Source: Dendrophyllia cribrosa
Taxonomy: Eukaryota > Cnidaria > Anthozoa > Scleractinia > Dendrophylliidae
DNA: 64,000 nucleotides
Assembly: GCA_024195265.1 (NCBI GenBank)
Contig: JAJLRJ010000001.1
Span: 60,506,289-60,570,288 of the forward strand
Direction: 5' to 3'
Shown: in pieces, positions 23,341 through 34,632 of the stretch
Position numbering within the stretch: position 1 is the first letter of the stretch
How the letters are laid out: each line of letters begins with the position of its first letter
The notes under the pieces: model-generated
Told to the model about the DNA's origin: nothing
The model's input: only the letters and a program-made list of their open reading frames with translations
Database searches by the model: none
Position numbers and translations under genes: made by a program

Positions 23341-23689
23341 CTTAATATGAAAAAAGCTTATAGCATAAAACGCGGAGGATAAATACGAAAATGAATAACC
23401 CGACCGGGCGATATTAATTAAAGTGATAAAGCGCCAAAAAGGTATCGGGAAAATACTGACATTCGGGAAACATCAAGGTCCAGGCCTTCCACTTTTGAAA
23501 ATGCTGTAGGTATCCTTTGAGCGTGGATGGAGCTCTACGTTTGGCAAGTGTGGTAGATTCGAAATAAATCTGAAGCGATTTGTAAAAAAGAGAAAAAACT
23601 GTATGTTAATAAGCGCAGAAGCAAACTGAATCAATGATGACCCTCAACAAGGCGTGAAAACCAACATAACATGTACTAAGATTAATGCA

Positions 23690-24020
23690 TACTGACAAGG
23701 CCCGTGGCCTTTCATGCTTTCACCCGTGGAGGCAAAAGTAATACATATACGCGGCCCATGGCCGTTCGAACTTACGCCCGTGGCGACAAAATATAAGAAA
23801 AATGCGCGGCCCGTGGCCTTCATGCTTTCACCCGTGGAGGCAAATATAACACATACGCATGGCCCATGGCCTGCCTCGTTTGCCTGTGGCGACGAATATA
23901 ACAAGTATGCACAACCCATAGGCTTTGGTGCAGCCGCCCGTGGCGGCAAAAATATAATACGTATACCAACCCATGTCCTTACGAACGTTCGCCCGTGGCG
24001 ACAAATGTAATAAAATAGAC
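23690..24020. repeat. About 54-bp tandem repeat between RNase H and recombinase
   Basis: About six degenerate units, each with a cccgtggcc-like start and a cacccgtggaggcaaa or gcccgtggcgacaaa middle followed by an A/T-rich tail. Fifty-four is a multiple of three, so one minus-strand frame reads through as an imperfect 18-residue repeat. It sits between the RT/RNase H and recombinase regions. Confidence 0.75.
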
Positions 24021-24133
24021 GCTTCCGAATAAATAACCCTTGTCGTTCAATCTCGATTCTGCCACCCATGGCAGTGTAATGCAGCATCAATCGAACCAAA
24101 TAAGCCCCTTTTCGTCCTATGATAAAAAATGAA

Positions 24134-26108
24134 CTAAGTGGCATCAAGAAAAATGACAAGAACCGAGGATTTGAACCGAGTGGGCGAAAAGACTGTATTA
24201 GGGATAGGCTGGTAGTGAGAAAAAATCCATGAAGGATCCGCGAACTCGAGAACTTGACTGATTGATGGCTGATAATGGTGTCTGGGGAACAGAACGGGCC
24301 AAGAAACCGCTGATGGCCAATTCAGGACCACTAAGGCACTGCGAGCTCTAGTAGCCTCTAAGAGAAAAATAGCACGCGAGATGAGGTAAATAAGTGGCAC
24401 GAGCCAATTATTCTCACCTTCCCAACTGGCACTGAACGCATCTACGCCTGAAGAACCGGGACACCAAAACTTAGAGAAAAATTTGGCACACTTGGTATTG
24501 TCAGAAGAAGCAAAGCGATCTACAGAGAATAGACCGAAAATAAAACTAATGTAATCAAAAAATTGTGTAGAAAGGCGCCAATCGTCATAATCGACAATCC
24601 TGCTCATGCAGTCTGCGAAATCGTTCAGGGATCTGGGGATCCATTCAATCTCTTATGAAACATTGTTACGTACGCAAAATCTAAAGATCCTGATGGCCAA
24701 ATCGTGTAAACGAAAAGACATACTTCCTTTTTTAGCTATGACCACTGCGTTTTATTGTCAGTGAAAACCTTCACGGTTTTCCTTGAACCAATGACTTGAA
24801 TGATTGGAGCCCATATAGAATAGCCAATAATTCCCTAGCATTGCTATCTTGTATTTTCTGCATGGACGTGAAAGCTTGGAAATAAAGCTCGAATTCCTCT
24901 GAATCGACACACAGGCCATTACCCCCGCACGCAAACGCACTGGCATCTGTATGAATGATAACAACGGGCGCGGAATAATGAAGAAGTGATTTACCATTGA
25001 TTTTAGAACAATTAAGCAGCCAAAATTCAATCTCATCCATGCAATGTGAAAAATATTGATACTTAGTTAAATCGATAGGAATCTCCCAGGATTCACCTCG
25101 AAAATTAACGGCGGACTGATGAGAGTGACGCTAAAGATATAATCTTACCAACAACCGAAGCGAGCGTACGCGGAATAATACTATGCACGGAACTTCTAAG
25201 CGATAGCAGAGCGTTTTTGAGCTTATCTATCCTGGCGTGTGGAATGGACAGAATACCATCACGCAGGTTCCATAACAAACCTAACCATTCCAAAACCTGG
25301 GTCGGCAACCAAACTGATTTAGCGTGATTAGCAACAACGCCAGCGTTAGCCAAGTCAGAACGAATGCTTTCAGAAACTGACGAGGTACTATCAAAATCCG
25401 CCTCGCAACCCGCACCGTCATCCAGATATAATACAAAATGAAAACCCTGGCTCTCCATCGTCTGACGAGAGGACGAAACAATTTAGTAAACAAATACGGA
25501 GCCGAAGACAAACCGAACGGGAGAACGTTGAAACAAAACTATCTAGGCTTATCCGAACCGAGTGGCCAAGAGAAACCTAAAAATTGTTGGTGTGCGTGAG
25601 CGATAACAATGTGGTGATACCCAGACTTCATATCAAATTTGAACACGAAACCGCCTAGAACTGCGTACTGGACAAAAACCTTCCAATTCTCCATTTTAAA
25701 CCGCTCTTTGGCCACAAATTGATTAACATGCCTGAGGTCAAGAATTAACCTAGGCTTGTGCTCCGAATTGAATTAAACAGGCAATGGGTTGACAACCGTA
25801 GAGGCCGAAAAAACTTCAGTAATAAAACCTAAGTCTAACAAGGATGAAACGGCTTCCGAAAAAAAAACGCTGAATTAACCCTAGCAGACTTGTTGTTAGG
25901 CAACACAACGCTTGTGGGCATGGAAAGAAAAGGAATGAAATAACCATGCTTCAGTTATATTCAGTACCCAATCAGAAGCACCCAACTGGATCCAAAAATG
26001 CAAATGTGCTCTTAACCGGCCTTTAACAATAGGCACTGAAGTACCCTGTTCGTATTCGTATAAATTGTTTCTATAATAGTCAATAGAGTACCGAAGTGAT
26101 GACGTCAC
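24134..26108 (-). pseudogene. DIRS-like reverse transcriptase-RNase H, broken
   Basis: Reading from 26108 down, the frame contains VKGRLRAHLHFWIQLGASDW, the typical start of DIRS-type RT. Residual pieces of the middle (a SGYHH-like block near 25620) lead to SSAPYLFTKLFRPLVRRW and, after a frameshift, to FHFVLYLDDGAG, where YLDD is the catalytic motif (about 25430). The RNase H region follows with HTDASAFACGG (about 24940) and ARELLAILYGLQS. The C-terminal frame (24607-24134) has SVDRFASSDNTKCAKFFSKF and WCPGSSGVDAFS, typical of the DIRS post-RNase-H domain. Many stops and shifts show it is dead. No gag-like frame was found upstream. Confidence 0.8.
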
Positions 26109-26269
26109 AAAAACTAAATTTGTGAAATTATGGGATTTGATTAGATATTCGGAAAGGGCATGACGAAAAATGCCCGCTTGCCAAAAATTAGCATCTTATT
26201 GCAATTTAGGGGTGAGATATTGGCACCGTTATGCTCTGATGACTCCATACATACCTTTCTAATTTTTGC

Positions 26270-26400
26270 CTTGGTTCATTACGCAATTGGTTTAGTCTTT
26301 TAGCAGTACCAAACAACATCGCTTCAGCTTTCCCACTGGATGACATTAGTCGCAAAAACTGGGAACTAGAAGCTAGAGCAAGTAGGCGCCCCCTGAGAAA
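26270..26400 (-). mobile_element. LINE reverse transcriptase fragment, inverted copy
   Basis: The reverse complement matches 27944-28075 (+), sharing gtcatccagtgggaaagc and ggtactgc(t/c)aaaagactaa. The plus-strand match translates with AEAMLFGTAKRLNQL, resembling the region after the catalytic domain in CR1/L2-like non-LTR retrotransposons. Confidence 0.6.
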
Positions 26401-26420
26401 AATATAGATTTCCAGTATTT

Positions 26421-27074
26421 ATGCCGGGTGGGCGGATAAGTTGGTAGACAGATCCCGGCATCCGAGTCGAGTCACGGTGCACGTCCATGCAGATCACCGT
26501 GACTCGACTCTAAATTTTGATACACATTTTACTAAAACGTATAAAAAAGCCTAGGTAGCATAAACTGATCGATCAAGATACTGCGCCGAATTCGGTCCAA
26601 CATTGAAACCTCAAGTGCTGAAAGAAGAAAAGAACAACGATCCTGCCTGTTTTTATGTACTATGGTCTGAACATTCCTGGCTGGTCGAAAAGATTTGTTC
26701 TTTTTGTTTTTAACTGTCTCCATGGCAATGTTTGCAGTCCCGTTTTAAGAATAAGTTTACAAGATATTATTACGCTAAGGCAAAAAATACTGCTCCAACT
26801 CCCAAGGTGAAACTGGAGTTTGGTCGCAGGAGTTTTATGTTTAGGAGCCTTTCTTTTTAACAGACTATGAGAATTTTGGAATTCAATGTTTTATTTCAGA
26901 AATCATTGGATGATTATTTTTCTAACTTATAATTCTCTGTTTTTAATATGTACATTGTTCTGTTGTATTTTCATTATTAGTTTTTATACCACTTTCTATG
27001 ATATTTTAAGCCATTTCGGGAATTCCGGAATTCCGAATTCCAGGATCTGTCTACCAACTTACCCCACCCGGCAT
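26421..27074 (+). mobile_element. LINE 3' end (copy A) bracketed by inverted repeats
   Basis: atgccgggtgggcggataag (26421) and the reverse complement of its counterpart at about 27043-27074 form a 33-bp inverted repeat. Between them is a sequence shared with 28137-28670. Its plus-strand translation contains KVKLEFGRRSFMFRSLSF (near 26800), like the C-terminal tail of CR1/L2-type reverse transcriptases. A second inverted repeat at about 26466-26512 (gagtcgagtcacggtg/caccgtgactcgactc) marks a rearrangement joint. Confidence 0.55.
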
Positions 27075-27256
27075 AATCTGTACAAAAATAACAACTAAGC
27101 AAGAAAAATGGAACGGTTTTTTTAATACCTTGCACATGCAGTGAAAAACGAGATACCGGAAATATTTAAGTCAGCCGAATAAAAGATAAAAATATAGGTA
27201 AAATATGATAAACCGTAAAAAGTGTAAAAACGTAAGGCCGTAATTAAAAGAAGTCG

Positions 27257-27664
27257 TAACTTAGACCGCGTTTTAAGACAATTAATGGCCCTCTACCTCT
27301 GTTTATAAGTGGGTCATTTTAAGAGATAAATGTTTTTTCTAGTCTGTGCCTTTTGGACACTGTTTACAGTATAAAAATAACGTTTAAATAATTATTAGGG
27401 TTGGTCAGATTCAAATTGGTTTAGACCGCGGTTTTGTTAAACACCATCTAAACTTCGTTTAAATAACCTCCACTAAGGGTGTTTAACAAAACCGCGGTCT
27501 AAACCAATTTTAATCTGGCCAACCTTAATATTTAAACGTTATTTACTGTAAACGGTGTCCAGAAGGCAAATAGCACAGACTAGAGAACATTTATCTCCTT
27601 AAAATGAACCACTTATAAACAGATGTGGAGGTCCATTTAATTGACTTAAACCACGGTCTAAGGT
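27257..27664. mobile_element. Foldback MITE, about 408 bp
   Basis: Arms of about 190 bp pair around a 35-bp centre. The outer ends are taacttagaccgcg and ccacggtctaaggta. The innermost paired block is gtttagaccgcggttttgtt against its complement near 27482-27505. Pairing is imperfect towards the outside. Confidence 0.8.
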
Positions 27665-27794
27665 AGACTTCGTTTAAATATTAACCGGCTCTAAGCGTTT
27701 TCTATCCTAGGCATGAATAAAAATTATGTTACTCCAATTCGTCCGCCAGATAACATTTTAAAGCAATTCAAGAAATAAGCTTCATCAGTTCGAA

Positions 27795-27836
27795 CAACCT
27801 CGTTCCCGTGACTTTTCCCTTCTGGGAACGAGGTTG
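27795..27836. repeat. Short hairpin
   Basis: caacctcgttccc and gggaacgaggttg form a 13-bp perfect stem with a 16-base loop. Confidence 0.8.
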
Positions 27837-27943
27837 ATTTTTGGGAGTGTTTTAGACTGAGCAAAAAAGAGCTAGTAAAATGAGGGGGGAAGAGTGGGCG
27901 CACTGGTGAAGTTTTGTCAAATACTGGGAATCTAAATTTTTCT

Positions 27944-28670
27944 CCAGGGCGCCTACTCTACCTTCTAGTTTCCAGTTTAGTTTTTAAGTTCAGATATTAT
28001 GCGACTGATGTCATCCAGTGGGAAAGCAGAAGCGATGTTGTTTGGTACTGCCAAAAGACTAAACCAATTGCGTGTAGTCAACTTAATCTCTCAGTAAATG
28101 GATGTACTATAAATCCGACGACAAGCATCTGCATGGACGTGCACCGTGACTCGACTCTAAATTTTGATACACATTTTACTAAAACGTATAAAAAGGCCTA
28201 GGCAGCATGAAGAATCGATCAAGATACTGCGCCGAGTTCGGTCCAACATTGAAACCTCAAGTGCTGAAAGAAGAAAAGAACAATGATCCTGCCTGTTTTT
28301 ACGTATTGTGGTCTGAAAATTCCTGGCTGGTCGAAAAGATTTGTTCTTTTTGTTTTTAACTGCCTCCATGGCAATGTTTGCAGTTCCGTTTTAAGAATAA
28401 GTTTACAAGATATTATTACGCTAAGGCAAAAAATACTGCTCCAACTCCCAAGGTGAAACTGGAGTTTGGTCGCCGGAGTTTTATATTTAGGAGCCTTTCT
28501 TTTTAACAGACTACCCGCTTGTGTGAGAATTTTGGAATCCAGTGTTCTATTTCAGAAATCATTGGATGACTATTTTTCTAACTTTTAATTCTCTGTTTTT
28601 AATATGTATATTGTTCTGTTGTATTTTTACTATTAGTTTTTATACCACGTTCTATGATAATTAAAGCGTT
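27944..28670 (+). mobile_element. Non-LTR retrotransposon 3' remnant (copy B)
   Basis: 27944-28075 encodes a frame with AEAMLFGTAKRLNQL. 28137-28670 is a second copy of the sequence at 26490-27005, including the FGRRSFIFRSLSF frame and, after a stop, ACVRILESSVLFQKSLDDY. The order RT end then tail then AT-rich 3' UTR fits a CR1/L2-like LINE truncated at the 5' side. In-frame stops show it is not functional. Copies A and B differ at scattered positions. Confidence 0.6.
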
Positions 28671-28794
28671 CTTTTAAAACTCTTTTTATCGGATGGCATT
28701 TTTTGCACTATACAGGACCGACAGTACTTTTGTACTGATGGTTTATCCACTGTTAACATGTTCTATTGTTCTTAAAAAGTGAGATAGATATGGG

Positions 28795-29049
28795 CAGAAA
28801 CCCATAAGTGAGTTGAAACATGCAACTGTCTCTTGTTCGCTTCAAAACAAGCTTCTGATTATTCAATTTGCAAAGCAGTTGTTACAGCCATATTTGGAAA
28901 ATCAAGATAAAAATATTAACCAATCAATTCGCTAGAACATGGACCCTGAACCATGGGGTTTCCAAATATGGTACATGTACTAAGCAAAAAATGAATATTC
29001 GGAAGCTGTGAATGCGCGTTACACGTTTCAACCCACTTATGGGTTTCTG
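28795..29049. mobile_element. 255-bp TIR element
   Basis: cagaaacccataagtgagtt and aacccacttatgggtttctg are inverted copies at the ends (about 24 bp with one mismatch). The interior is non-coding. No target duplication was resolved. Confidence 0.75.
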
Positions 29050-32000
29050 GTATGGGATAATAATATTATCTAGAACTATCTCACCCTAAATTATAAAATA
29101 GTTTTGAAAATAACGTTTCGCGTTTATGGATATGCCAAAATGTGCATGGTATGGAAATCAGTAGTGTGCATGGATTCTTTTTTCTCTCTTCAAAGAACAC
29201 TTTTCACATGATTTTATCGTTGCCGCAATCACTGGTGGAGGTTGACAAGTAGACGGTGTATTGCTTCTAACTTTCAGTTTACACTACAAAGTCTTTAATG
29301 TCCTGTAGATGTTAATGTTAATCTCTCCAGTTTCTATTGCGACGTGACAGTCAAGATAGCGGCTCATGAACGAAGTGTGAACAGTGTGCATGGCCACCGA
29401 ATTATAAGTTTAGACAAGAGATAATGAGATCATTTTCTCTTGGTTTAGAAAAAGGTGTGAGTGTTGTGAGCCTTGCATTTGTCCGGTTAAGTTTTGTTTG
29501 ACCATTCTGAGCAGCTTGCTGTACTTGCCGAGCTTGGATGTGGTTTGTGTTGAAATTAAAGTATACAGTGGATATGACACACGTTAACTGTACTGACAAA
29601 AATGAAGTACATGACATTTAGTGGGATCCATATCCTTATCAACGAAAGAAATGCACTGAACACCCAAGAACACTCAAACTGAAATCACTTGTGTACGCTT
29701 CAGTCTGGTGTATGAAAATGATTAGACAAGAATCTGTCTGCACTAAGAGCCGCGTGGGGACATAAAGGCTGTGGCGTGCAAGTGGGTATAGTCAGGTGGC
29801 ACTAATGATGATTAATTTGATACAGTTTAGCCGGCAAATTAGGCAGCAACTTTCAGTTGTCGATTGGAAATCAGTGGCAGGTGATTTTACAAAAGTCCCG
29901 TTCAAACTTGTTATTCACAGCGACGCGAACACAAGCTATCCTTTTTCGCGGTGTGAACGATGAAAAAGTACAAGACACAAGCACAAGACTAGTATAATTT
30001 TTATGTTTTTATCTTACTCGCTATTAACGTTTATATTGGTTCGTTTAAAAACTTCACCAGTCAAATATACTCAACCCAAATATAAATCACTCCATTTAAT
30101 TACCGACCAAACATCCCAACCATCTAAAAGGTTATTTTCCTCGCTTGAAATCATGTCCGCTGTGGGATTAATCGGTGCATTTCGAGGCGGTTTTATTTTA
30201 AAGTTCAGCGCAAAAGACATTTATTTAATTACAAAGAGGACAAGTGTATCATAAGACAAGTGTATCGAAACCATTTGAGTAAAGTGCTTGTACTTATATA
30301 GAAATCCTCAGGGTATTGAGATGTCACGGTTGAGTGTTTTTCTATTAATAAATTGCAAAGCATTACGTGTGCTCACTTATAACATTAAAAAATACTGTCC
30401 ATATTAATAACAAGATGGACAAACCAAAACATGGTACGCAAAAAAAAATGTTTGAAGGGAACTTGACTATTACGCAATGTTAAAATGGACCATCAGCTGC
30501 GCTGGATAAAAATGGTTCTTTTATTTGGGCGTCGAGGATAACGCCCATCAAGAAATGAGATAACATCAAAATGATTAATAACTGCCTTTGCTATTGGTTT
30601 ACTGTAGGGTCGTAGGAAGCTATAATTGCCTGATTCGCCATCTAGACTACTTTAAAAAGGCATCAGAAAGCAAGAGCGGATGACATAAAATCATTTATGA
30701 TTTTGGTTTGCTTTCAGAAATAAGCTTGATTCCTCTCTTGTTAGGACACTTTTTTAAAAGCTAAGGTAAGTAGAAAAGTATTCACTTGCAGTTAGAAAAT
30801 CAAATACGTTTTAAACAAGAATGAAACCTTTCATCAAAGTTCTTGAAAGTGCATCGACGAACTCAATCAATGATATCATTGATCAACGAAACTCGGTTAA
30901 ATTTGATCGATCGATTGACAATCGACAGCGCCGGTTTACCTAATGCTGTTAGAATTTTCTTGAATCGTGGGATACGTTTGAAATTTTGATCACACGGATA
31001 TCAGAATAGAAACCACTTTATTGATGATCAGTGAATCGTAAAGTGGCTCAGTTTGAAGAAAGTATTGAAAGTGATGAAACTATCTAGAGATTTAGTAATC
31101 TGGCATCTCCGGTCTTCTCTGATTTCGAAACAGCCATCATAAGTGGTCCTCTTAGATTTCAATGGAATTTGCCGAATAAGTTACTTACAAGATTCTGAAG
31201 AATTTTCGAGATAAGTCACATTTTAGTTTACAGAAATATCGAAATGTACTTTTTAAAGAAACATTTGCCAGCTTTAACAAAGAGACTACCCACTATAAAT
31301 TCAGTTTATAAAAAAACAAAATCCATTTATTAAAAGACTTTAATTGATATATTTTTATCATTTTTGAAGAGTGAAAGCATCGCATGTGGCGAGTCAATGA
31401 ATAGTCAGTGAAAGATCGGGAATCAGTGAATGGATTTACTGTTTCACTTGAAAGGCAAAACACCTTTTATATATGTTTTTTTTGTTTTGAGTTGCGGATA
31501 ACAAACAATTACAATTATATTATTTCAAATGAAATATATTCATCGATTCATGCACTATTTCGATGTTTCATTGACACATCGAAAAATGAGTCTCTTTAAA
31601 TTCATTAAAGGAACTGGCTAAAATGACTTCATTCACTTTAATTATTAGGTTCGCGTTTTCCTATCTGATGAGGTAAAGTCACATTTCAATCTAATTCCTA
31701 AAAGCTTTTCAATTTATCAGAAGAGAAACATTTTAACAAACACAAGCGACAAGATAGCTTGGGAAAACGTTCAAAGCGATGAAAACTATTTAGAGATTTA
31801 GGGATATAGAAGATAATCAGACCGCATTGATTCAATAGGGCTGCCCGGTAATTCGTCTCGAAATAACTTTGAATAAACTGTGCAGTGAATATATCCAGCC
31901 TCTAATAAGTAACTTAGGATAGATTCTGATAACACATTATCCGGATTAAATGGATTGTTGTATGTTTAGTCTATAACTGGAATCTCTTGACATAATTTGC

Positions 32001-32779
32001 CATTTTAAATTCTTTACGAAGCATTAATTTTACAAGTGACGCAAATCACCGCATGAAGCATGCAAACAGTTGGAAAAGTACTGTTTATTTAGTTTTAGGC
32101 TTGTTTTGAAGAATGAAGAATGTAGAATTAAAATGTAAGGCTATGCACGCGAAATGACATCAACTGGGATAACCCAGGAACCTGGTCGGCTGGTCAGAAA
32201 TATCTTCCCCTGGGATACGGAAGGTCAAGTTCGCTGATATGGTGTGTTCCGCAACGTTTCAGTTCACCAGCCAAAGGAATAGTTTAAGACTAGAGGGATT
32301 CCCTCCAAGATTTTTAAATTTTGATTTCGTCATTATTTTAAGTTAACTAGATTAGAAAAAAACTACGTACTTAGTCTGTAATTTTAATTTAGAAAATATT
32401 TTCGCGCCAAAATAATCATTCCATTCAGTTCTTTCAAATGAGAAAAAGGTAAAAAAAAAGATCCCTTGTTCAATAAGGCCTATAATCAGATTTTGCGATT
32501 TTAATAAGATAGTAGAAATTTAATGAGGAAATATCTTGCGTCAACAAAGTCATCCCATTGCGTTCAGTTAGAATCTGTGTTATGTTATTTGTATGTTTAT
32601 TAATATTTTTCCGTGAGTAGTTTAATACAGGACTCCATCCGTTGAAACTAAAGATGCTAAACTGGATGTTTCTGTCTAAACATTTAAATAAAAAAGTAAA
32701 AATTAAATGTAAATTAATCAACCTCGTTTAATGAGGGCTACAAGCAGATATTAAAAGGACTACTCAAAATAATGTCATT
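29050..32779. other. Gene-poor unique DNA
   Basis: No coding region, repeat array or element recognised. A strong splice-donor-like sequence (ctaag|gtaagtag) occurs at about 30765, but no matching exon could be defined around it. Confidence 0.4.
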
Positions 32780-33011
32780 TTAAAGGGATAGTATCACGAG
32801 GTCGAAACTTGAAAACGTCGGCCCACTTTTCAAGTTTGATTCCGCAAATTCAAAGAGGCCGTCGAGAAGTGGAGGTATTTGTTGAATCAAAAAATCCGTT
32901 TTGATAGCCAAAAGAATGAAAAAATCACCTTTAACAGTAATATGTCCAAAATTCCGGTGCAAGAATAGTGAACAGTGCCGCGCGTGGAACCTCGTGATAC
33001 TATCCCTTTAA
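32780..33011. mobile_element. TTAA-flanked MITE, 232 bp
   Basis: ttaaagggatagtatcacga and tcgtgatactatccctttaa are perfect inverted ends including TTAA on both sides. It is a non-coding miniature element of a TTAA-targeting family. Confidence 0.8.
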
Positions 33012-34365
33012 GCTCTGAGTGATAAATTGGATATTGTCAAAATAATCCGTTAAACTTTATTCCGTGATTCCATAGAACTGTTCAGTACGAATTTGGATTC
33101 TTTCAGGATCCGCACCAAATTTGCAGAGTTAAGCTTTTCTTTGCCATTAATTATACTATCTGCCCTTTTTGACATTTTTGTAGCTAAGCCTGTTTTCCGA
33201 AGCCCAAGTTAATTTCCACTTGTCTGCAAATTCATGGCCTGGAGATAACTTGCAAAAATGATTAGAAGCTAAAATCTTGTTATGTTATTTTCGCATTTCA
33301 AATAAACTTCACGAGTAAATAGAATAAAATGTGACTTGACCTAAATTTGTGGGTAGGTTTTTAAATCCGAATGTAATATTTAAAACTTTGTTGACAAAGT
33401 AAAAAAACATAACATACAATTTTAAAATTCAGGCCTTAAACAATTTTTAAATAAGCATGACACTGGCCAGTACAAATCAGTTTTAGTGTATAAGCACTTG
33501 AGAGAACAAATTAAAGTAAATTTCACTTGCGATCCACTCAACAACGATATCTCATTTTAAGATTCGTTTTATCCCATCATTGTTTAAAAGCGTAGTCTTT
33601 GGAACAAAATACTGCTAAGTCCAAAATTTTGAAATCTATTTAATCTGATTTTGCTAAAGAAGGTCGTGGTTATATATACACAGTGGAATCTCGATAGCTC
33701 CAAGTCTGTATAACTCGGACTAACTCGCTATCTCGGACCATACATAGTTTCACCTGTTCCACTTGGATAAAGAAGTCACAAATTTTCATTATCTCTTTGA
33801 AGAGCCAAAATACATATTAATGTCAATAGTTATAGTTGTTCATTTTTGTTAAAAATTACTTTGAAGTCCTAGTAACTGTTATTAGGTCGTGGAAGGCCAG
33901 CCTAAATGGAATTGGATTGCATTTTGAAAAAATTGGCTAAGCTCTTAAAGTTTTCGGTCTTACTTCTTTGAAAAATGACTAAATACTGATAATGGTTTGT
34001 TCCCGTTTTTAAAAACCATTTATTTGATATTTTCATCTCTGTGTTCTTTAAAGCATATTGTGTATAAGTTATTAAAGGTATCTCATCAAATTTTTAGTAC
34101 AGTTTTGATCAAAACCAGGGAACTCCGTGACATTTTCTCTCGATAACACAATTGAACTTTAATTTCAGACTCGAACAGTTTTGTGTTCCCCTGTCTGTTT
34201 TTGGCGTTCTACTTACTGTATGTTTGTTAGGTACAGTGATGTTGCAAGAACGTGCAATACACGACTGATGGCATGGGAAACTGAAATCATAGTAGCTGCT
34301 AACGTCGCTAACGTGTTAATGAGTAGAGTTTCATTTTAGCCGGCTTCCCGAAATGATTCGATTTA
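33012..34365. other. Gene-poor unique DNA
   Basis: No gene recognised. At 33681 a cagtggaatctcgatagctc sequence resembles the terminus of pogo/Tigger-type elements, but no opposite end was found. Confidence 0.4.
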
Positions 34366-34632
34366 GCGCCCTGCTTCCAATAAGCGCCCCCTTTCTAATA
34401 AGCGTCCCCTCGAGTGTCGTTTTGCCAATAAGAGCGCCCCCTTTCTAATAAGTGTCCCCCCTTATATATCTTATCGAAGAAAGTGACTATGCGAACCGTT
34501 TTTACTGTTGTTCTGATTATGCGAAATGTACATTTCCTGTTATTGTTCATTAAAGTGCTTTTTCCAAAACTGAAATAAATAAGCGCCCCTCCCTAATAAG
34601 AGCTCTCCCTGGCTACCAAAAGTAGATAAGCG
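34366..34632. repeat. Degenerate cluster of aataagcgcccc motifs
   Basis: The motif aataagcgcccc (and variants aagcgtcccc, aagagcgcccc, aagtgtcccc) recurs about seven times at irregular spacing. A diffuse tandem-derived repeat, no coding content. Confidence 0.65.

Noticed and set aside
24160..24182. tRNA T-loop-like ggttcaaatcc on the minus strand
   Set aside because: The flanks do not fold into a T-stem or acceptor stem, and it lies inside the DIRS coding remnant.
33681..33740. pogo/Tigger-like terminus cagtggaatctcgatag
   Set aside because: No matching opposite terminus or transposase found within the next few kb.
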